From positions 409,839 through 473,838 of the forward strand of contig JAFEEQ010000004.1 in assembly GCA_018241025.1 (NCBI GenBank): DNA of 64,000 bases. Reading direction: 5' to 3'. Each line of letters starts with the position of its first letter. Position 1 is the first letter of the stretch. The stretch comes from Pseudomonadota bacterium (GTDB lineage: Bacteria > Pseudomonadota > Alphaproteobacteria > Micropepsales > Micropepsaceae). The notes below the pieces were generated by a model that worked only from the letters and a program-made list of their open reading frames with translations, was not told the DNA's origin and ran no database searches. The translations under genes and the position numbers were made by a program. Below are positions 37,917 to 44,202 of the stretch, one piece after another.

Positions 37917-38525
37917 GCGCCGGTTTGGCGTGGTGTTTCGAAGTCGTTCGAGGTCCCCGTCGGTCCAGTTACCGTGACGTAACGATAAACCAGTTCGCAC
38001 TTTCACCCTTGGGAACCGAAAGCAGAACGAACTGTGCGGCGTACGTCTAATGCCTTCGGCGCGCGACGCTGGACGTGGTGCAGGTTGATCTTGAGGAGAC
38101 TCGCCAAGGGTAGTCCTCTGAAATCCGGAGTGCTCCGAAACACCAAGTCGGTCAGAGCAAGGATTCCGAGGACTGCCTCCTGCGCCATTCAGCCTGCAAG
38201 AAACTGTTAGCTAGCGACCGGGCGCACCGAACCGGTGCCGCCTCGGCGTCGCTGTTTCCAACAGGCAGCGCCGGAGATTGGCGGCGGCCCACTCATTTTG
38301 GGGATGAGGCCAGCGCTGCCGGCCTGCTTGGCAATTGCCATGAAGATCGCCGGTGTCGCTTCCACAAGCGCAAGACGGACCATGCCAACACAGAATGGCT
38401 TGTGTCTACTGTGGCAAAAGTCTCGGCGGTTGCGCCATTTACCAATCGCTTGTCGACTGCATTTTCAGCAGTAGGACCAGATCCGTGCGGACAGCCATTC
38501 GCCGACACATCCGCACGGGTACTGG
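37917..38525. other. Gene-poor stretch after kdpE
   Basis: About 600 bp with only short unconvincing frames. It holds a short inverted repeat (GTTAC...GTAAC, 37968-37983) and, at 38173-38192, a third, shorter relative of the tRNA-end repeat. A minus-strand frame starting in that repeat (38188 down to 38003) and another at 38508-38293 have no recognisable domains. This looks like decayed junction DNA between two gene modules. Confidence 0.45.
38173..38192 (+). repeat. Att-like repeat, partial copy between modules
   Basis: CCTCCTGCGCCATTCAG (38176-38192) matches the copy at 46339-46356 except for a missing GG, and shares TGCGCCATTCA with the tRNA-Arg 3' end. It is short, and a chance match cannot be excluded for this copy alone. 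Its place, between kdpE and the next module, is what makes it notable. Confidence 0.35.
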
Positions 38526-38705
38526 TCAGGCCGTGACGTTGACAGTCTTACCCATTCCGGCAGGTACCGCAGGGGTGTAGCTGCTGCTCCCGACGCCTTT
38601 GTCATCGGCATCGCCGTCGTGATCCGGTCCCGGACCTTCTGCAGCCTCGGGCGCGCGCATCACTTGCAATGCGGACGCCATCGGCATTGTCGCTGAGATA
38701 TGCAT
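38526..38705 (-). CDS. Small acidic hypothetical protein
   Basis: 59 residues from ATG 38705, with a strong GAGGAG ribosome site 7 nt upstream. The middle is very acidic and Gly/Pro-rich (EAAEGPGPDHDGDADD), followed by a Pro/Gly region and a KTVNV end. I recall similar small proteins in other alphaproteobacteria but know no function. There is no signal peptide or membrane segment. The ribosome site lies inside a hairpin. Confidence 0.55.
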   Translation of the reverse strand: MHISATMPMASALQVMRAPEAAEGPGPDHDGDADDKGVGSSSYTPAVPAGMGKTVNVTA

Positions 38706-38712
38706 GGGATTC

Positions 38713-38742
38713 TCCTCAATCTTGCATACAACGTGTTGAGGA
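38713..38742 (-). promoter_or_regulatory. Leader hairpin covering the Shine-Dalgarno of the small acidic protein
   Basis: In the minus-strand transcript a 7-bp stem (TCCTCAA with TTGAGGA, loop of 16 nt) includes in its 3' arm the GAGGA that should bind 16S rRNA before ATG 38705. If it forms it would hide the ribosome site. This is a sequence observation; control by temperature, a protein or an RNA is inference. Confidence 0.4.
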
Positions 38743-39046
38743 TCATCCAAGTCCGTTGCGGAGGGCCTAATCGTAAGATTGCAGATTTGTGTGCTTCAGC
38801 CTGCTGCCCCAATGGCCGTAGCATTTGAGCTGCGAAATTTCCTGCCGCGCTACGGTAAACCTCGAAAATCTCCCCTTCTGGGCTGGAATGTCACGGAGCC
38901 GCCGGGCTGCAACGCGGCCGCGACGGTTGTCGTTCATTGATTGGCCTCAATATACAAATTTTCAATGTCGGCGATCATGACACAAGCAGCCCGCTATTGT
39001 CTGCTGCAGGTTCCTTTGAATTTCTTCGAAAGCGCTCTCCAAAGCG
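38743..39046. other. Intergenic region upstream of the two-component system
   Basis: About 300 bp between the small acidic protein and the response regulator, on divergent strands. No gene is seen. AT content rises near 38935-38975, where a candidate promoter lies, 90 bp before the response-regulator ATG. Confidence 0.5.
38927..38956 (+). promoter_or_regulatory. Candidate promoter upstream of response-regulator gene
   Basis: TTGTCG (38927-38932) and TATACA (38951-38956) with 18 bp between, each 4/6 to consensus. It would start a transcript about 83 nt before ATG 39047. Weak by itself. Confidence 0.35.
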
Positions 39047-39724
39047 ATGGCCAGTATCCTTCTTATTGAAGATGAGCGCGAGACCGCTGAGATAATAGCC
39101 CGCGGGCTGGACGAAAGCGGCCATAACGTTCGCCATGAAGTCAGGGGCGATGACGGCTTCAACCTCGCAGTCGAACAATCTTTCGATCTGTTGATCATCG
39201 ATCGCATGTTGCCCGGGCTGGATGGATTGAAGTTGGTTCAGTCGCTTCGCGCGCGCGACGTGTCCACACCGGTTCTTTTTCTCAGCAATCTCGGCGGCTT
39301 GAATGAGCGGGTCGAGGGATTGAACGCCGGCGGCGACGACTATCTCGGCAAACCATTCGGCTTCACCGAATTGCTGGCGCGTGTGAATGCGCTCCTGCGC
39401 CGCCCGTTGTCGACAGGCGAACAGTCGACCCTCAAGCTTGGCGACCTGGAAATGAATTTGATCAGGCGACGGGTTATGCGTGCAGGACGAGAAATCGATC
39501 TCCTTCCTCGTGAATTCACCTTGCTGGAGTATCTCCTGCGCCGGCCGGAGCAGGTTGTAACGCGCACCATGTTGCTTGAAGGCGTTTGGGACTATCACTT
39601 CGATCCCAGGACCAATATCGTCGAAACGCATATAAGTAGATTGCGCGCAAAAATCGGTAGCGATCTCGTCCAGACTATTCGCGGCTCGGGATATATGATC
39701 CGTGCAAATCGCGCCCACGCTTAA
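39047..39724 (+). CDS. OmpR-family response regulator
   Basis: 225 residues. The receiver domain starts with LLIEDERETAE, has its phospho-Asp in LIIDRMLPGLDG and Lys in YLGKPFG. The winged-helix domain shows LLPREFTLLEYLL and TNIVETHISRLRAKI. The closest type by eye is the heavy-metal or envelope-stress subgroup (CusR/QseB-like), but this is not certain. It overlaps the kinase gene by 23 bp. The pair heads the tlpA-DUF4266-DUF3570-apbE-dsbD cluster and is the obvious candidate to control it. Confidence 0.88.
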   Translation: MASILLIEDERETAEIIARGLDESGHNVRHEVRGDDGFNLAVEQSFDLLIIDRMLPGLDGLKLVQSLRARDVSTPVLFLSNLGGLNERVEGLNAGGDDYLGKPFGFTELLARVNALLRRPLSTGEQSTLKLGDLEMNLIRRRVMRAGREIDLLPREFTLLEYLLRRPEQVVTRTMLLEGVWDYHFDPRTNIVETHISRLRAKIGSDLVQTIRGSGYMIRANRAHA

Positions 39725-41069
39725 ATCGGCGAGCTTTCGCCTCGCCGCCGCTTATGCGGCCCTTTTTACGATTTCGGTCGTCGTTCTCGCCGCCGTCATC
39801 TACTTCCTTGTGACCGGTCTGGCCGACAACGGCTTCAGGTCTCGTATTCGCGGCGAGGCGAACACGCTTCACAATGAATTTGAGACTGGCGGGATACAAA
39901 GGCTGCTACGCGCCATCACCGAGCGTCAGCACGACAGATTGGCGGGCGGCTTGGACTACACGCTTGTCGATCGCTCCGGCAAACATCTCTTTGGATCTGT
40001 CACCGTGCAATCCTGTTCTGCGGGCTGGGTAAGCTTCAAGGGTCCGCCGGATGGAGATGAGCCACCCGGGCAACTCGAAGAACTCAGGGTATTGAAGACG
40101 CCGCTTCCAGGCGGCTATTGCCTGATGATTGGCGACGACGCTGGAAAAATCAGAGTTTTTGGAAAGTTGATCCTGAGGAGCTTTGGCTGGGGCCTTTTGC
40201 TGTCGCTCACTTTCGCTGTTCTCGGCGGAGTGTTTCTGAGCTCGAATTTTCTGAAGCGAGTCGAAGCGATGAACAGGACTGCCGAAGCGATCATCGAAGG
40301 CGATATGAAGCGGCGCATTCCCAGACGTGCCGTCAGCGACGATCTCGACAGGCTTGCCGCGACATTCAATAGAATGCTCGACCGCATCACGACCTTAATG
40401 GACAGCCTGCGACACATCTCCAACGACGTGGCTCATGATTTGCGGACGCCACTGGGACGTCTTCGACATTTCCTGGAAGATGCGGGACGGACCGCAGGTA
40501 CGCCGGAAGAGTATCAGCTGGCAATAGACAAGGCGCTCAGCGAGGTCGACGGCATACTCGATACCTTTGGAGCAATCCTCAGGATCGCGCAGATCGAAAG
40601 CGGCACGCGCAGGGCGGGCTTTCGCTCGCTTCGCTTAAGCGATCTGGTGCAGGATATCTGCGATTCCTACGAGCCGTCCTTTGAAGACGCCGGAAAGATG
40701 CTTGTTCGGCAGATAGATCCGTCGATCCCGATTTGCGGCGACCGCGAATTACTTGTTCAGTCGGCTGCCAATCTTCTCGAGAATGCCCTTACCCATACGC
40801 CGGCCGGCGCCAAAGTCGTCGTCGAACTTCATCTCAAGGGCGATTTCATCGAATTGACCGTCTCCGACAACGGAAACGGCGTTCCGGAGGGAGAGCGCGC
40901 GCGAATCTTCGAGCGGTTCTATCGTGTCGAGGGCAGTCGCACAGTTGCCGGCAATGGCCTGGGGCTCAGTATCGTCGAAGGAGTTGCCGAATTGCACTCA
41001 GGTTGGGTAACGGCCTTGGACAACAATCCCGGTTTGCGCGTGGCCATAAGGCTTCCTGCGGCCGCGTGA
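39702..41069 (+). CDS. Sensor histidine kinase
   Basis: 455 residues from a GTG at 39702 inside the end of the regulator gene. Two membrane helices (about 13-36 and 160-183) enclose a periplasmic region of about 120 residues; a HAMP domain follows (about 185-235). The phosphoacceptor is His245 in VAHDLRTPLGRLRH; the ATP domain has NLLENALTHT, DNGNGVP and GNGLGLSIVEG. It is the partner of the regulator just upstream. The periplasmic domain has two cysteines (SCSAGW and GGYCLM), which could respond to redox state or metal, though that is inference. Confidence 0.88.
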   Translation: MQIAPTLKSASFRLAAAYAALFTISVVVLAAVIYFLVTGLADNGFRSRIRGEANTLHNEFETGGIQRLLRAITERQHDRLAGGLDYTLVDRSGKHLFGSVTVQSCSAGWVSFKGPPDGDEPPGQLEELRVLKTPLPGGYCLMIGDDAGKIRVFGKLILRSFGWGLLLSLTFAVLGGVFLSSNFLKRVEAMNRTAEAIIEGDMKRRIPRRAVSDDLDRLAATFNRMLDRITTLMDSLRHISNDVAHDLRTPLGRLRHFLEDAGRTAGTPEEYQLAIDKALSEVDGILDTFGAILRIAQIESGTRRAGFRSLRLSDLVQDICDSYEPSFEDAGKMLVRQIDPSIPICGDRELLVQSAANLLENALTHTPAGAKVVVELHLKGDFIELTVSDNGNGVPEGERARIFERFYRVEGSRTVAGNGLGLSIVEGVAELHSGWVTALDNNPGLRVAIRLPAAA

Positions 41070-41180
41070 CGGTGGCTGCTATCCGGCGCGAAATACGACA
41101 AAAATTTCGAGCATCGGCAATGCCTGTGTCTATCCGCCATGAGATCGTGGCGGAACACTCGCAGAGACAGGTTTTGCCGA

Positions 41181-41654
41181 ATGCTTCTTGTACGCAAGCG
41201 GATTTCGTTGCTCGTTTTGATGGCAGCCATGGCGCTCGGACTTCCGCTTGGTGCTTCCCATGCAGCGGCTCTGGACCTCAGCGCTTATAAGGGAAAGGTC
41301 GTCTATCTCGATTTCTGGGCGTCCTGGTGCACGCCCTGCCGCGAATCCTTTCCATGGATGAGCGATATTCAACGGAATTACGGATCCGACGGCCTTGTCG
41401 TCATCGCTGTCAATGTCGACCGCGATCGTGAGTCGGCCGATGAATTTCTTCAGAGCTTTTCGCCGGCCTTCAAGGTCGTCTACGACCCGTCCGGCACGAT
41501 CGCTAAGCAATATGAGCTCAAGGATATGCCGACATCGGTGCTTATTGGGCGCGATGGCAGGGTCCGTTTCGTGCACAACGGCTTCTACCCTGACCGTGAG
41601 GACTCATATGTAGGCCATATCTGGACACTGCTTCGCGAAGGGGCCGCGCAATGA
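41181..41654 (+). CDS. TlpA-like periplasmic thioredoxin
   Basis: 157 residues with a signal peptide (about 1-30). The thioredoxin fold carries the redox pair Cys50-Cys53 in FWASWCTPCRES and the cis-Pro in KDMPTSVLIG. It should reduce or oxidise thiols in the periplasm. ATG 41181 is chosen because it opens the signal peptide; the frame is open 42 bp upstream. Its stop overlaps the DUF4266 lipoprotein start by 4 bp, so they are translated together; a DsbD-like protein that could supply electrons closes the cluster. Confidence 0.88.
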   Translation: MLLVRKRISLLVLMAAMALGLPLGASHAAALDLSAYKGKVVYLDFWASWCTPCRESFPWMSDIQRNYGSDGLVVIAVNVDRDRESADEFLQSFSPAFKVVYDPSGTIAKQYELKDMPTSVLIGRDGRVRFVHNGFYPDREDSYVGHIWTLLREGAAQ

Positions 41655-41893
41655 CCTTCAAGATTTGCTCGGCCAATGCGGTGCGCCGCTTGGCGATTTG
41701 CCTGGCACTTGCGGCCCTGGGTGGTTGTTCCACTGTCGGTCCCGATCCCTGGGAAAAGGATCTGATGGCACGCAAGGAAATGCTGGTTGGCGCCTATGGC
41801 CCCCAGATGGCAGCTGACGATCACGTCTTTTTCAGCAAGGAAGCTTCGAGTGGCGGGCGCGGCTTCGCCGGTGGAGGCTGCGGTTGCAATTGA
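41651..41893 (+). CDS. DUF4266 lipoprotein with C-terminal CGC motif
   Basis: 80 residues. The signal peptide ends in the lipobox LGGC with Cys26 as lipid anchor. The mature part is only 55 residues: a short charged stretch (WEKDLMARKEML) and a Gly-rich end that closes GGGCGCN, with Cys77 and Cys79. It matches the DUF4266 family. The pair of C-terminal cysteines is a candidate for metal binding or for thiol exchange with the TlpA and DsbD-like proteins. It overlaps tlpA by 4 bp and the DUF3570 gene by 10 bp. Confidence 0.8.
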   Translation: MTFKICSANAVRRLAICLALAALGGCSTVGPDPWEKDLMARKEMLVGAYGPQMAADDHVFFSKEASSGGRGFAGGGCGCN

Positions 41894-43284
41894 AGAAAAA
41901 CAGGAGCGGCGTTCGCGAGCAAATTGCGGCGCTATCCGCGAGCCTGCTCGCGATCACAGGAGCAATGGCTGCCGTGTCGGTTCCGGATGTCGCCTATGCG
42001 TCGCCAGGTGACAACCCCAACGACAATTTCGGCCCAGGCGTTTCCTACACACAACTCGACAGTGCCCTCTTGGTCTATCAGGAGAGCGGCGGCCGCGTGC
42101 AGGCGATCGAGCCGTCCGCGACTTTGACCGCGCATAGCTCGGCCGGGGATTCTCTATCGGTCGAAGTGATCGCGGATGCGGTGTCGGGTGCAACGCCGAA
42201 CGGCGCGGTGCCGGCCGATCAGCTTCAGACCTTTCAAACCCCGATCATGATTTCCGGCGGTCATGCCACCGTCACCGGCGCGTCGGGTGGAAGCACGGTC
42301 ATCTCGCTGCCGGGCGTTGCGGCGGTCCGCCAATACACGACAGCGGCGAACCTCCTGCCGGTCGACAAGGGGTTTCACGATCACCGTGGTGCCTTCACGT
42401 TCAATTGGTCCCAGCCGCTGGGCCGCATTTCGGACATCGGATTCGGTGGCGGGTATTCGCGCGAGCAGGACTATCAGGCGATCAGCGGCAATGCCCATAT
42501 CGCGCAGACCTTCAACGGCGGCAACACAACCGCGAGCTTGAGCGTCAATACCGAGCTGGACAGTTCCTTTCCCTATGGCGGCGTACCGACACCGCTGACA
42601 GTCATGAGCGGCGTCTGGAAGAAGCCCGGAACGCGCAACAAGACACAGCTCGGCTTTGTGGTCGGCCTGACGGAGGTGATGTCCCGGCGCTGGCTGATGC
42701 AGCTCAACTACTCTTTTGACTCGCAGAGCGGCTATCAGAATGACCCGTACCGGATTCTCTCTGTCGTGGACTCCGTGAGCGGTGAGCCGACGTCTTATCT
42801 TTATGAAAGCCGTCCAAACCGGCGGCAAAGCCAAAGCCTCTTCTGGGACAACAAGTTCGACTTCGATCCCTTCGTGACAGACATTTCGCTGCGCTACTTC
42901 AAGGACGATTGGGGCATCACGTCCAAGACGGCGGAACTGTCGGAGCGCATCAATCTTGGCCGGTCGTTCTTTGTCGAGCCGGATGTGCGCTGGTACCAGC
43001 AATCCGCCGCGAACTTCTATCGCTACTTTCTCGTTGGCGGGGATTCATTGCCGACCTATGCGTCGTCCGACACACGGCTCGGAAAGTTCACCTCGCTGGA
43101 CTACGGGATGAAGCTCGGATTCGTACTGTCGGGCCGCACTGAATTCGATATTCGCGGAATGTACTATCAGCAGACCGGCGACGGGCATCCGGCCGCAGCG
43201 ATCGGTCAACTCCGCCAGCAGGACCTGTTTGCCGGAACCAAGGCGGCCTTTGTCTTCTTCGAATACACCTGGAATTTCCACTAG
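41884..43284 (+). CDS. DUF3570 outer-membrane-type protein with ApbE flavinylation motif
   Basis: 466 residues from a TTG at 41884, overlapping DUF4266 by 10 bp. A signal peptide (about 1-40, ending AYAS) is followed by a beta-rich protein with alternating hydrophobic strands and a C-terminal aromatic end (FFEYTWNFH), as in outer-membrane barrels. Near the N terminus is DAVSGATPNG (Asp98 to Gly107): the D-x-x-S-G-A-T pattern to which ApbE attaches FMN, with Thr104 as acceptor; a second, weaker TGAS lies about 33 residues on. The next gene is apbE. This makes it a likely covalent flavoprotein at the cell surface. Confidence 0.82.
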   Translation: MQLKKNRSGVREQIAALSASLLAITGAMAAVSVPDVAYASPGDNPNDNFGPGVSYTQLDSALLVYQESGGRVQAIEPSATLTAHSSAGDSLSVEVIADAVSGATPNGAVPADQLQTFQTPIMISGGHATVTGASGGSTVISLPGVAAVRQYTTAANLLPVDKGFHDHRGAFTFNWSQPLGRISDIGFGGGYSREQDYQAISGNAHIAQTFNGGNTTASLSVNTELDSSFPYGGVPTPLTVMSGVWKKPGTRNKTQLGFVVGLTEVMSRRWLMQLNYSFDSQSGYQNDPYRILSVVDSVSGEPTSYLYESRPNRRQSQSLFWDNKFDFDPFVTDISLRYFKDDWGITSKTAELSERINLGRSFFVEPDVRWYQQSAANFYRYFLVGGDSLPTYASSDTRLGKFTSLDYGMKLGFVLSGRTEFDIRGMYYQQTGDGHPAAAIGQLRQQDLFAGTKAAFVFFEYTWNFH

Positions 43285-44202
43285 GTGGACGCGATGACGG
43301 TCGCGACGCCCGTGGATCGGACACTCGGGTTCGAGCGCAGCGGGGCCGACTGGCGCGGTTTCTTTTCCGCCATGGCTACGCCTTGCGAAGTGCGTGTCGA
43401 GACGGAAGACGCAGAGGCAGCGCGGGCGGTTGTGTTGGCCGTCGAGACAGAGGCTCGCCGTATCGAGGCAAAGTTCTCGCGCTACCGGTCCGACAGCGTC
43501 ATCGGACAAATCAATGCCGGCGCGGGTGTGGAAACCGTTGTCGACAGCGAAACCGCCCATCTACTCGACTTTGCCGATCACTGCCATCGCATAAGCGCCG
43601 GCTTGTTCGATGTGACGTCCGGTGTATTGCGCAGGGTTTGGCGCTTCGACGGCTCGGCCAATGTCCCGGACGATGCGCAGATAGAAGCCATTCGCAGACT
43701 CGTCGGCTGGCATCGTGTTCGCTGGCGGGCACCGCGAATCCGGTTGCCAGCCGGCATGGAGATCGATTTTGGCGGTCTGGCCAAGGAATACGCCGTCGAT
43801 CGTGCATTGGCGGTTGCGCGAATATTGATTGAGGCTCCAGTGCTCGTGAATTTCGGTGGCGATCTCTGCGTGAGCGGTCCACGCAGGAATGGCAGCGGCT
43901 GGAAGGTCGCTATCGAATCCGTGGACAAGGACCGCAACGTTGCCGGTCTACTGCGTCTGATGGGCGGCGCGGTAGCGACCAGCGGAGATGCGCGCCGCTA
44001 TCTTTTGAAGGACGGCAAGCGCTTCGGTCACATTCTCGATCCGCGCACGTGCCGCCCGGTGGAAGGCGCCCCACGCTCGGTCACGGTTGCGGCGGCGACA
44101 TGTGTCGAGGCCGGACTTACCGCCACCCTGGCTATTCTCCAGGGCGTCGAGTCCGAAGTATTCCTGAAACGCGAGGGCGTGCGTGCATGGTGCATTCGGT
44201 GA
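43285..44202 (+). CDS. apbE: FAD:protein FMN transferase ApbE
   Basis: 305 residues; starts at GTG 43285 directly after the DUF3570 stop, or at ATG 43294. ApbE blocks are seen: MATPCEVRVET, SRYRSDSVIGQIN, FDVTSGVLRRVW, EIDFGGLAKEYAVDRAL, and GHILDPRTCRPVEG with the metal Asp. It moves FMN from FAD to a Thr in D-x-x-S-G-A-T targets. I see no long signal peptide or lipobox, which is unusual because most ApbE are exported lipoproteins; a different start or an unusual export route is possible. The 3' end overlaps dsbD by 16 bp. Confidence 0.9.
   Translation: MDAMTVATPVDRTLGFERSGADWRGFFSAMATPCEVRVETEDAEAARAVVLAVETEARRIEAKFSRYRSDSVIGQINAGAGVETVVDSETAHLLDFADHCHRISAGLFDVTSGVLRRVWRFDGSANVPDDAQIEAIRRLVGWHRVRWRAPRIRLPAGMEIDFGGLAKEYAVDRALAVARILIEAPVLVNFGGDLCVSGPRRNGSGWKVAIESVDKDRNVAGLLRLMGGAVATSGDARRYLLKDGKRFGHILDPRTCRPVEGAPRSVTVAAATCVEAGLTATLAILQGVESEVFLKREGVRAWCIR

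Noticed and set aside
38432..38444. GTTGCGCCATTTA, a further match to the tRNA-end repeat.
   Set aside because: One mismatch in only eleven bases and no extended similarity; can be chance.
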